Shown here piece by piece: positions 43,298 to 50,520 of a stretch of DNA of 64,000 nucleotides (the stretch's first letter is position 1; each line of letters opens with the position of its first letter). The position numbers were made by a program, and so were the translations under genes. The DNA is from Bifidobacterium boum. Its GTDB lineage: Bacteria > Actinomycetota > Actinomycetes > Actinomycetales > Bifidobacteriaceae. Location of the stretch: positions 248,001 to 312,000 of the forward strand of contig NZ_JGYQ01000007.1 of NCBI RefSeq assembly GCF_000741535.1. Direction: 5' to 3'. The notes under the pieces are model-generated. The model searched no databases. It was given only the letters and a program-made list of their open reading frames with translations, and was not told the DNA's origin.

Positions 43298-44413
43298 TCA
43301 GGCTTCCGCTTCTTCGAGGGAGCCTTTTATTAATATCGGGCACATGCTCTTGATGCGTTCCTTGAGACGATTACTAATTGATCTTCTGTCTATATAAGCT
43401 CGATAAATATCGACAATTGCCTTCTGTTCATCTATAGATGGAATCGGTATCTCTGTTTCATAGAAACGGTCTAAGTCAAGATTGGAGCGCACACTTGAAT
43501 CACTCATAAACCAGCCTTGACGATCGCTCTCTTCACGTGAAAACCACATCATTATAAATTCCGGCAAGACCGAATCCTTCTTTACTTCAAAAACCGTATA
43601 AGCAGGCGAGACAATTATAGGTTTATCAGAAGTTTGAAGAGCGATGCGGATACATTTATCCCTACCCGTCTGCATGCCACTATATGCAATCTGGCTCTTT
43701 TGAACAACCTTATAACGATTGAGGTTTATGTTCGTAGTGTTTGCCACAGTCGGCATAAACTGTTTTGTAATGTTTATGCCTTCAACATCTTTAACAGCTC
43801 CATCATCATTTCTATTGTCTATTTCTGTAAGAAATTCACCTACAGCAATTCTCTGGGCTTTGTGTTTCTCCTGGTCCAAAATAGAATCAAATGCACTCTT
43901 CAAATCTTCCAACCCGCGTTCATAGCTTTGCTGATTGGCGAGCATGGCATTGTAGACATCCACGTACTTCTGCTGGATGGAAATGGGAGGGAGGTTGAGC
44001 TCTATTTCGCAAAATCTATCCCAATCGAGATTTGAACGAATACTACTGTCGCTGTAAAACCATCCAAGTCTGTCTTTTTCTTTAGACAGGAATATCATAA
44101 AAAAGTACATAGGGAGAATCGCATCCGTTGCTTCCACTTCAAAAGTGGTGTATGCAGGAGACACAATTATTGGCTTTTCTCCGGTATACATACTTATTCT
44201 GATGCATTCATCTCTACCAGTCTGCATTCCACTGAAGACAAATCGTCCATTAGTAACCAGTTTATATTTTGACTCATCAAGGCTATCTGTTCTTGTTACT
44301 GTGGGCATGAATTCCTTATTGATATTGATACCATAGAAATCTCGAATCCCCAGGTTATTTCTCTCATCGACGATTTCGATGAGGTCGCCGATATGCTTTT
44401 TAGTCAATGCCAT
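43298..44413 (-). CDS. hsdS: type I restriction specificity subunit HsdS with two similar recognition domains
   Basis: 371 residues in two halves. Each has a target recognition domain and a helical spacer. The halves are strikingly alike: both contain F-M-P-T-V, S-G-M-Q-T-G-R-D-x-C-I-R-I, K-P-I-I-V-S-P-A-Y-T-x-F-E-V, G-W-F-x-S-D-S-S-x-R-S-N-L-D and P-x-x-S-I-x-x-Q-K. Such internal duplication implies that both half-sites of the bipartite DNA target are the same or similar. The ATG at 44413 has AGGGGG upstream and overlaps the hsdM stop by 14 bases; a TTG two codons earlier is less likely. Confidence 0.93.
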   Translation of the reverse strand: MALTKKHIGDLIEIVDERNNLGIRDFYGININKEFMPTVTRTDSLDESKYKLVTNGRFVFSGMQTGRDECIRISMYTGEKPIIVSPAYTTFEVEATDAILPMYFFMIFLSKEKDRLGWFYSDSSIRSNLDWDRFCEIELNLPPISIQQKYVDVYNAMLANQQSYERGLEDLKSAFDSILDQEKHKAQRIAVGEFLTEIDNRNDDGAVKDVEGINITKQFMPTVANTTNINLNRYKVVQKSQIAYSGMQTGRDKCIRIALQTSDKPIIVSPAYTVFEVKKDSVLPEFIMMWFSREESDRQGWFMSDSSVRSNLDLDRFYETEIPIPSIDEQKAIVDIYRAYIDRRSISNRLKERIKSMCPILIKGSLEEAEA

Positions 44414-46037
44414 AGCCAATCCCCCTGAATGCTTCTTCGAGCATGGCCCGCGACTTCTTCTCGGTCTTCAAAACGTCCTTCATTTCACTCTGAATGCGGG
44501 ACATTTCTTTTTCGTAATCAATATCCAGATCATGGTCGATGAACTCGATGTATTTACTGGGCGCGAGTGAATAGTCCTTCGCTCGGATCTCATCCAGCGT
44601 CGCTGATTGGCAGAATTCCGGCACGTCTTTATACAGAGAAGTATCGATCGACTGCCAGTTGTTGTAGACCTGCTTCACCTTTGCAATTTGCTCGTCGGTG
44701 AGCACGGTTTTCTTTTTCCTCTTGCCTTTGTCGATGACGATCTCTTCGATGTTCTGATTCCATGTGCGCAAATCCATGAAGAGCACCTGATTGGTACGAT
44801 CGCGCAGTTGTCTACCGTTCACGGTTCCGGCATGCTTATTCATGTTGATGATCCAGAGCGTCACAGAAATGTCCGTCGTGTAGAACATATCTCGAGGCAG
44901 CACAATGATTGCCTCCACGCGGTCCTTCTCAAGAATCTGGCTGCGGATGGTTTTCTCATCGCCATCTGCATTCAGCGCACCATTAGCAAGAAGGAATCCA
45001 GCGATGCCGTGAGTGACATCGAGCTTTGAAATGATGTGCTCCACCCATGCATAGTTGGCGTTTGCTACCGGCGGCATAACTCCGCCATAGCCCTTGAATC
45101 GCGGATCGTCTGTCAGCTGATCCTCCGTGCGCCAGCCTTTAAGGTTGAACGGCGGATTGGCCATAACGTAGTCGACCTTCTTATCTTTATGAAGGTCATC
45201 CGTAAATGTGGAGGCGTTCTTCTCTCCGAGGTTATGTGCAATGCCGCGAATGGCGAGATTCATCTTGCACAGCCGCCAGGTATCCGGATTGCTTTCCTGC
45301 CCGATAATGGAGATCTTCTGTCTGTTCCCTTTGTGGCGGTCGACAAATTTCATGGACTGTACAAACATTCCACCACTTCCACAGCAGGGATCGTAAACTG
45401 TCCCGGAATACGGCTCAATCATCTCTGCGATAAGTTTTACGACGCATGCAGGCGTGTAGAATTCACCGTCCTCCTTTGAGCCGGAGGCCGCATAGACCTG
45501 CAGGAAATATTCGTAAACGCGTCCGATCAGGTCTTCTTCCTGAAAACGCTTCTCGTCAATTTTGTTGACATTGTCAATCAGATCCTTCAGCTTTGCAGTC
45601 GCTGCACCGAGCGTGGCAAAGAAAGTGTAGACAGGATTCCCGTCTTTATCTCTGGACAATAACGCACCCTTCAGAGAAGGATTCGTCCTCTCAATATCCG
45701 CCATTGCTGTGTCAAGAATAACTGCGATATCGTTATCTCCCGCATGGGCAACGATGTAGGACCAGCGGGAAGTTTCATTCAGGTAGAACACGTTCACAGA
45801 GTTATAGGACGAGACCTTGTCCTTCATAATGTTAAACAGGCCTTCATCTGCTCCGTACTGTTCTTTGAGTTCCTGATACCGCTTCTCGAATTTGTCTCCC
45901 GCAAATTTCAGGAAAACGAGCGATATCACCGCGTCCCTGTTTTTTTCTGTACTTCCTATTCCACGAAGTGCAACGCGGCAGTTCCATAAAACTGTTTCCA
46001 GTGACACTTCTTTATCTTTTTTTGCTGCTCTTGCCAT
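44400..46037 (-). CDS. hsdM: type I restriction methyltransferase HsdM
   Basis: 545 residues. An N-terminal helical domain (residues 10-180) precedes the methylase domain with SAM motif D-P-C-C-G-S-G-G-M (216-224) and catalytic N-P-P-F followed by N-L-K-G-W, typical of N6-adenine methylases. With HsdS it protects host DNA. The ATG at 46037 follows AAGGAG, and the 23 codons before it belong to the overlapping HTH gene region. The HTH gene ends 4 bases upstream, so expression is coupled. Confidence 0.95.
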   Translation of the reverse strand: MARAAKKDKEVSLETVLWNCRVALRGIGSTEKNRDAVISLVFLKFAGDKFEKRYQELKEQYGADEGLFNIMKDKVSSYNSVNVFYLNETSRWSYIVAHAGDNDIAVILDTAMADIERTNPSLKGALLSRDKDGNPVYTFFATLGAATAKLKDLIDNVNKIDEKRFQEEDLIGRVYEYFLQVYAASGSKEDGEFYTPACVVKLIAEMIEPYSGTVYDPCCGSGGMFVQSMKFVDRHKGNRQKISIIGQESNPDTWRLCKMNLAIRGIAHNLGEKNASTFTDDLHKDKKVDYVMANPPFNLKGWRTEDQLTDDPRFKGYGGVMPPVANANYAWVEHIISKLDVTHGIAGFLLANGALNADGDEKTIRSQILEKDRVEAIIVLPRDMFYTTDISVTLWIINMNKHAGTVNGRQLRDRTNQVLFMDLRTWNQNIEEIVIDKGKRKKKTVLTDEQIAKVKQVYNNWQSIDTSLYKDVPEFCQSATLDEIRAKDYSLAPSKYIEFIDHDLDIDYEKEMSRIQSEMKDVLKTEKKSRAMLEEAFRGIGYGID

Positions 46038-46041
46038 ACCT

Positions 46042-46257
46042 TTAATTCTCCTTGTTTTCCTTTTCGCCGCTTTCTTCGGCAGCACCGCCGGAGCGAATCC
46101 AGTCATCGACTTCGCTCAGTTTGAATTTCCAAAGTCGCCCGACTTTGTATGCAGGCATGTTGCGCTTGTTGATCCATTGCATGATGCTTTCGCGGCCTAC
46201 CCCGAGATATTCTTGCACGTCCTTCATCGTTGACCATTTTTCTATATTCTTATCCAC
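46042..46257 (-). CDS. small excisionase-type helix-turn-helix protein
   Basis: 71 residues with M-K-D-V-Q-E-Y-L-G-V-G-R-E-S-I-M-Q-W-I and M-P-A-Y-K-V-G-R-L-W-K-F-K, the MerR-like/HTH_17 fold of excisionases and small regulators, plus a charged tail rich in glutamate. Its start overlaps the end of the NBR1-like gene by 8 bases and it ends just before hsdM. Its position suggests a regulator of the restriction operon rather than an excisionase; the GGTACC cluster upstream of the operon would be a candidate target. Confidence 0.85.
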   Translation of the reverse strand: MDKNIEKWSTMKDVQEYLGVGRESIMQWINKRNMPAYKVGRLWKFKLSEVDDWIRSGGAAEESGEKENKEN

Positions 46258-47107
46258 GCGTGTCTCCTTCGTCCGACGTATGGAACGTCACCTGAATCCT
46301 TATATTGAAATCCCACCGCTTATTCGGAAAGCAGTTCTCTCCATCAGCATTCTGCATTTCCCACTTGCATTCGAAGTTTCCCTCGAAGCCACGGGCATCT
46401 ATGTCTGTGGCTATTTTTGTAGATTCGCCCGGACTTGTATCCGGTACCGGAATAACGGTCTGAGCCGGCCGAGGATGTATTTCTGTCTGATTCACCAGAA
46501 CCAGCTTCCGGTCACGCCATTCACATGTTCCACGGTTCTGTAATTTCCATTCGTGGCGAATGATCTCATAGCAGTCCGCTTCATGACGCCTTCCACCCAA
46601 TTCAACCAGAACATCATCGCCAGCGTACCGAGGGCCGCTTATGTCATCTGCAGATATCTGCTGCCCTGCCAGAAGCGTCTGATACATCTCCCAGACCGCG
46701 TTGTCAACGTCGTCAGCGGGAGTTGTCACGAACAGACTGAACTGTACTGCGAGAGCGTGAGCGAAGTTGGCCTTGTCCTGTTCCGCTCCAGAAGGAATTC
46801 CGAACTCCGCCATGCAGGCTGCGAGCTTGTTGATGGACAGGTTCCTGTCAATGAATGCAGCAAGCCCATCTAGGTTAATCGGATTCGGAAAGCTGTTCTT
46901 TATTTCGGCTGTCAACGATCGGTCCTTCACATACCGCCTCTCAGCTTCAAGCGCGCCATTCGTCCGATTTGCGTATGAGGTAGGCATCTCGAAGTAGCGG
47001 CTTCCCGCTGCATTGAAGAACTGTATGACGTAGGTTCCTTGATTCCTCTGGTTATCCAGATGCCTATACAGATTCTTGAGAAACTCGTTGCTCCTGATGG
47101 TGCTCAC
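46250..47107 (-). CDS. NBR1-Ig-like domain protein heading the restriction operon
   Basis: 285 residues. The N-terminal 150 residues are helical (F-L-K-N-L-Y-R-H-L-D-N-Q-R, later I-N-K-L-A-A-C-M-A-E-F-G-I-P-S-G) with a possible HTH-like repeat. The C-terminal 110 residues carry the signature of the NBR1 Ig-like domain: W-K-L-Q-N-R-G-T-C-E-W near 182-192, then V-P-D-T-S-P-G-E-S-T and F-E-C-K-W-E-M-Q-N-A-D-G. This domain is known from eukaryotic autophagy receptors and occurs in some bacterial proteins of unclear role. The ATG has GGGAGGTG upstream. It is the first gene of the eight-gene operon and its role there is unknown. Confidence 0.7.
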   Translation of the reverse strand: MSTIRSNEFLKNLYRHLDNQRNQGTYVIQFFNAAGSRYFEMPTSYANRTNGALEAERRYVKDRSLTAEIKNSFPNPINLDGLAAFIDRNLSINKLAACMAEFGIPSGAEQDKANFAHALAVQFSLFVTTPADDVDNAVWEMYQTLLAGQQISADDISGPRYAGDDVLVELGGRRHEADCYEIIRHEWKLQNRGTCEWRDRKLVLVNQTEIHPRPAQTVIPVPDTSPGESTKIATDIDARGFEGNFECKWEMQNADGENCFPNKRWDFNIRIQVTFHTSDEGDTRG

Positions 47108-47113
47108 CTCCCT

Positions 47114-47183
47114 GGTACCCGTCCGGTACCTGATTCGGTACCTGCGGTACCTGATTCGTGCCGTTTTTCTGTTCCCGGGTACC
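47114..47183. promoter_or_regulatory. cluster of five GGTACC palindromes upstream of the defence operon
   Basis: GGTACC occurs at 47114, 47125, 47137, 47146 and 47178. The block CGGTACCTGATTCG is repeated exactly at about 47124 and 47145. The cluster begins 7 bases before the ATG of the operon's first gene and overlaps its leader. It looks like a multi-copy operator, plausibly for the operon's own HTH protein. Confidence 0.6.
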
Positions 47184-47357
47184 TAACGCATCCCCGACAA
47201 TAAGGTCAGTTGATCGGAAGGGCCCTGAAGACAACAAAAGACAGACCTCTGGAATTAATGATACGAGTTCTTTATAAACAAATCAACAGTATCAGATTTC
47301 AGAAGCGCTAAACATACATAAATCGACAAAAACAAGCAAACAAATGGAGGTGAGACA

Positions 47358-47549
47358 GTGACTCACGACGATAGAGAAATGTGGCGCATCAATATCGAGA
47401 ACGACGCTGACCAGGTCTGCTCCATCTACGGAACGGCAGCTGTCGATGGCGTGTTTCAGCGCTACGACGCGACCTGCTTCGACGATCTCTGCCCTTCCCA
47501 TTACGAGGAAGTGTTCGGCGATCTGGAGCTGATGATCAACGACAACTGA
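47358..47549 (+). CDS. small acidic protein of unknown function
   Basis: 63 residues, rich in aspartate and glutamate (W-R-I-N-I-E-N-D-A-D-Q-V-C-S-I-Y-G, later H-Y-E-E-V-F-G-D-L-E-L-M). I do not recognise a family. The start is a GTG at 47358 with a strong GGAGGTG site five bases before it, which supports a real gene. It diverges from the defence operon and precedes the sigma-like pseudogene and recombinase remnant on the same strand, so it probably belongs to the original mobile element. The 290 bases after it hold only a short unidentified frame ending in a TAG at about 47703. Confidence 0.6.
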   Translation: MTHDDREMWRINIENDADQVCSIYGTAAVDGVFQRYDATCFDDLCPSHYEEVFGDLELMINDN

Positions 47550-47842
47550 GAATCTCCTATGAAACATATCGGAAAAGGGCTACGAAACAGCCCGCAAAGC
47601 TCCAAATGTTAAGAGGTTCGGATTTGCCCTGAGCAAGGCGTTAAAAAGGTTCACCGCCATAGCCGTTCACCCCGGTGCACAGAGATGGCTCGAGCGTCTG
47701 TAGCGGTCACAAATGAATAAGAAACCAGTCTACGAGCGTGGCCGGCCGAACGAAACGAGTTGATTCCCGTTCCGTCTGGCCTGTCACGCTTCTTCTTTTT
47801 GTGCGGCCTCCGGTTCGGGAGAAGCGAACGGAGGTATCGCAC

Positions 47843-48343
47843 ATGAAAAACCAATGACAATCAGAGTAAACGCATCTACGACAAGACCACCAGGCAGTGG
47901 TACGAGATCCCGGAGGACCGGTATCGCGAGTACAACTGCTAGCGCACGGCGCTGAGGAAACGCATGCAGTATCGCGACGAGTGCTTCTGCCCGCGCAGCC
48001 AATGGTGGCTGTGCGACGGCAACTGCCTCGACTGCGAATTCCACAACAATATGACTGTCTCTCTTGACGATCCGCTACCTGACGGCAAAGGAACGCTCGC
48101 CGATTACGCTCCGGACGACGCTCCTCTTATTGAAGAGGTGCTTTCCGAGAAGTCGGAGCTGGATCAGCTGTTCGAGCGTCTGCAGGAGCTCATGCCGGAG
48201 GCCAAGCGGATCGGAGAGCTCCGCGAGGAAGGCCTCTCCGACGAGGCCATCGCCGACATCATTGGCATCAAGCGCACGACGTTCCTGTCCCGCCTGAGAA
48301 AGCCAAGGGGAAGCTGTCTCAGGAGTTCCCCGACTGGTTCTAA
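47843..48343 (+). pseudogene. sigma-70-like regulatory gene of a mobile element, degraded
   Basis: Joined frames give I-Y-D-K-T-T-R-Q-W-Y-E-I-P-E-D, R-K-R-M-Q-Y-R-D-E-C-F-C-P-R and L-D-D-P-L-P-D-G-K-G-T-L-A-D-Y, ending in an HTH (L-S-D-E-A-I-A-D-I-I-G-I-K-R-T). Firmicutes integrative elements carry such sigma-factor-like genes beside serine recombinases. Lesions: a frameshift near 47868, a TAG at 47940 where related proteins have tryptophan, and a missing base near 48302. The fourth ribosome-site-linked ATG at 47843 runs into a stop after four codons. Confidence 0.65.
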
Positions 48344-48389
48344 TCATCTGCTCCGGCTGCCCATCGTAGTGGCCGGAGCTTTTTATGAA

Positions 48390-48738
48390 ATTCTTACAAC
48401 CGCCGACACGATGAGCCCGGACGGTATCCAGGCATGGCTCAACGAGCTGCAGAAGGAGCTCATCCAAAAGGCCAACAGCAAGCAGGACTATGATGCCATC
48501 GCCGATGAAATCTTTACGCTGCGCGAGCAGAAATCACAGGCCGAGGCAGACACCCACAGCCGCGAGGAGACCCGGAAGCGCATCGACGAGCTGCAGGACT
48601 TCATCGGAAGTCAGCGATCCGACATCACCGAATTCAACGAACAGTCTCGTCCGAAAGCTGATCCAGCAGATTACCGTCTTCGCCGACCAGTTCACCATGG
48701 AATTCAAGTCCGGGATCACAATCGATATCGAGGCATAA
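48390..48738 (+). pseudogene. C-terminal remnant of a large serine recombinase
   Basis: The frame from 48390 encodes a coiled-coil helix (W-L-N-E-L-Q-K-E-L-I-Q-K-A, D-Y-D-A-I-A-D-E-I-F-T-L-R-E-Q-K) typical of the C-terminal part of large serine recombinases. It shifts near 48648 to L-V-R-K-L-I-Q-Q-I-T-V-F-A-D-Q-F-T-M-E-F, ending at a TAA at 48736. Catalytic and zinc-ribbon domains are absent. The tail matches the remnant at 26975-27053. Confidence 0.8.
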
Positions 48739-48742
48739 AAAG

Positions 48743-48781
48743 ACTCCTCGCCACTGAACTTAATCAGTAGTGAGGAGCCTT
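48743..48781 (+). terminator. hairpin after the recombinase remnant
   Basis: Arms CTCCTCgCCACT and AGTaGTGAGGAG follow five bases after the recombinase stop, and the downstream sequence is TTGGTCTG. It resembles the hairpin at 27055. Confidence 0.65.
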
Positions 48782-48794
48782 GGTCTGCCTAAAC

Positions 48795-49061
48795 CTATTT
48801 TCTTTTATTCAGAAGCCGATCTATGTAATCTTCATTACTCTTAGGCATATCATCATCTTCGTATTCCCCAAGATAAGTCACATCATGGTATTTCTGGCCA
48901 TCATATTCATACCCTGTGTACGGATATCCTCTTTGCGTAGTTCCCTCATAGGGCTTAAATTCTGCTCTGGCTTCCTCTTCAGTGTACTGATCTGAATCAA
49001 ACCAGATTCCTTCCTGCTCCTTATCCCAGCCAATTTTAGTCGCCCGAAAAACATGCCTCAT
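48795..49061 (-). CDS. small acidic protein of unknown function
   Basis: 88 residues, tyrosine- and acid-rich (G-I-W-F-D-S-D-Q-Y-T-E-E-E-A, Y-P-Y-T-G-Y-E-Y-D-G-Q-K-Y-H-D-V). No family recognised and no membrane segment. The ATG at 49061 follows AAGGAGGGG. It is the last of three small co-oriented genes after an XRE regulator (gap 18 bases), so it likely acts with the two products upstream. Confidence 0.65.
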   Translation of the reverse strand: MRHVFRATKIGWDKEQEGIWFDSDQYTEEEARAEFKPYEGTTQRGYPYTGYEYDGQKYHDVTYLGEYEDDDMPKSNEDYIDRLLNKRK

Positions 49062-49079
49062 AGATAACCCCTCCTTGCT

Positions 49080-49448
49080 TTATTCATAATCGGAAATGGA
49101 TTTAAGAAATTCTGCGGAAACAAAATATGGATTATTGTCGTCTCCCAGCTTTTCTATCAATGCCGCATCACCGTCTACTTCTAAAACTTTGAACTGATCG
49201 CCGACCGTAAAAACAAGACCTTCATTACTTTGCCCTTCGGTAGTCACTGTATGAACAACAGCAGCTGCAGCTTCGTGCTTCTTTTCATCAAGTTTTTTGG
49301 CTACCTTGTTCTTGATTGCAACACCGCCTGCCACAGCTCCTCCGCATGCTACAGCCCCTCCGCCAACAAGCAGCCCAGCCAGTTTAAGAGGCCCGCCGAC
49401 CTTCTTAGCCATTGTAGTCATGATCTGATACCATCCCAAATTGCTCAT
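49080..49448 (-). CDS. small membrane protein of unknown function
   Basis: 122 residues starting M-S-N-L-G-W-Y-Q-I-M-T-T-M-A-K-K-V-G-G-P. A glycine/alanine-rich hydrophobic segment (about residues 20-45) suggests one membrane helix, and the C-terminal 60 residues form a soluble domain (F-T-V-G-D-Q-F-K-V-L-E-V-D-G-D). Similar N-termini are, from memory, common in small Firmicutes proteins near HTH genes, but no function is known to me. The start 49448 is chosen over 49466 because it gives this conserved N-terminus. Confidence 0.65.
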   Translation of the reverse strand: MSNLGWYQIMTTMAKKVGGPLKLAGLLVGGGAVACGGAVAGGVAIKNKVAKKLDEKKHEAAAAVVHTVTTEGQSNEGLVFTVGDQFKVLEVDGDAALIEKLGDDNNPYFVSAEFLKSISDYE

Positions 49449-49462
49449 AGTTTTTCCCTCCG

Positions 49463-49930
49463 TCACTTTTTACTCTTTATGATTTTCGCAAGCCAAGCCC
49501 CAGCAGCGCCAACAAAAGCCGGTGTTGCAAGTGGCATGATAATCGCTTCTGCGGCAGCCATTCCAATTAGTGCAGCGAGGCCACCGATCATTGCTGCATT
49601 ATCTAATCCGGTTTTAGTCGCCCCCTCAACAAATGCCTGAGCCTTTTTTATATCTGATTCAGACAGCTTACTTGAATTGAGGCAAAGGTTCACTGTCGAT
49701 ATCAAGACTTTATCATCCGGTCGTTCAGCCATCTCATAGTCCAGAACAGCGCGGATTGCTATGTACTGAGTCTTGCTCATTACGGTCTTTTTATTCTCAA
49801 GATTGCTAATGGTCTGCTTAGTGACTCCGATCATGTCTCCAAATTCCTCTGCCGACCAGCCACCCGCTTTCCTTATCAGCAATAAATTATCTTGGAGTTT
49901 AGCAATCTCGCCTTCGGTATAGTTCTTCAT
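49463..49930 (-). CDS. XRE-family regulator with C-terminal membrane segment
   Basis: 155 residues. The N-terminal helix-turn-helix (W-S-A-E-E-F-G-D-M-I-G-V-T-K-Q-T-I-S-N-L-E) is a Cro/CI-type fold at about residues 10-65. The last 45 residues are hydrophobic (A-A-M-I-G-G-L-A-A-L-I-G-M-A-A-A, A-F-V-G-A-A-G-A-W-L), so the protein is probably membrane-tethered. The ATG at 49930 has AAGGAGGTG upstream. It leads the three-gene operon. A membrane-bound DNA-binding protein with a small membrane partner resembles toxin-antitoxin or stress-sensor modules, but no member is identifiable. Confidence 0.8.
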   Translation of the reverse strand: MKNYTEGEIAKLQDNLLLIRKAGGWSAEEFGDMIGVTKQTISNLENKKTVMSKTQYIAIRAVLDYEMAERPDDKVLISTVNLCLNSSKLSESDIKKAQAFVEGATKTGLDNAAMIGGLAALIGMAAAEAIIMPLATPAFVGAAGAWLAKIIKSKK

Positions 49931-50027
49931 CTCGGCACCTCCTTGTATATAAGGTATCACATAATTTTTACTTTGTCGAATATTTTGACACTGTTCTTTA
50001 ATTTTACCCCGTAGAACTCCAAAAAAA

Positions 50028-50065
50028 CGCTCTCTACCTTAGCAAAAAGCTATAGATAAAGAGCG
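50028..50065. terminator. hairpin in the gap between the XRE operon and attachment copy 2
   Basis: Outer arms CGCTCT (50028-50033) and AGAGCG (50060-50065) enclose an inner TAGC/GCTA pair around AAAAA, followed by CCTTTTCC. It may end a plus-strand transcript. Confidence 0.4.
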
Positions 50066-50079
50066 CCTTTTCCTATACT

Positions 50080-50199
50080 ACATCTAAACCACAGCCTCAA
50101 CCCGCTGTTATCCAAATCACTAACTCAACCCTGCCGCAAAAACATCTAAATCACTAACTCAACCCGGTGACATCTAAATGGCCTACTCAACCCTCCGAC
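50080..50199. repeat. four 28-33-bp tandem repeats next to attachment copy 2
   Basis: Units of the form ACATCTAAATCACTAACTCAA followed by CCC begin near 50080, 50109, 50142 and 50170. Weaker relatives lie at about 51895-51945, next to the gene-borne attachment copy. Tandem direct repeats beside an attachment core resemble integrase arm-binding sites. No coding frame of note crosses them. Confidence 0.65.
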
Positions 50200-50323
50200 C
50201 GGAGCGATTGATATGTTCTGACAGAGCGATTTTTTACGATCAAATCCGCCCACTGCCACAGACTGTCAGATGCCCGAAAAGGCCGGAAATACGACACTTT
50301 TTCGTCGGTCAGTCCTTAACCCT

Positions 50324-50351
50324 TGACATCAATGCTACCGTCTCCACATGG
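50324..50351. repeat. attachment-site core, copy 2
   Basis: 28 bases match the end of the methyltransferase gene (52073-52100) at 25 positions in the same orientation, still encoding V-E-T-V-A-L-M-S on the minus strand. The similarity to the real gene end continues about 45 bases past it (CCGGAAATA and CGCTTT/CACTTT blocks), so copy 2 is a junction between two neighbouring islands. Confidence 0.75.
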
Positions 50352-50520
50352 CACGATACCTTCTGATTGATGTCAGATTTTGTGCCCGTTCGCGGAAACA
50401 TATCCTATCAAAACGGAAACAGGTCCACACCTCTGACATTGCGCATTCGCAGATGCAAACAGATGCAATCTGTGGCAAAATTGACATCCATATCACGGTC
50501 TTGACCGCTGAAGTCTACTA

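Noticed and set aside
47964..48770. 268-codon plus-strand open frame as one gene
   Set aside because: It joins part of a sigma-like pseudogene, an out-of-frame linker and a recombinase tail. Homology shifts frames three times.
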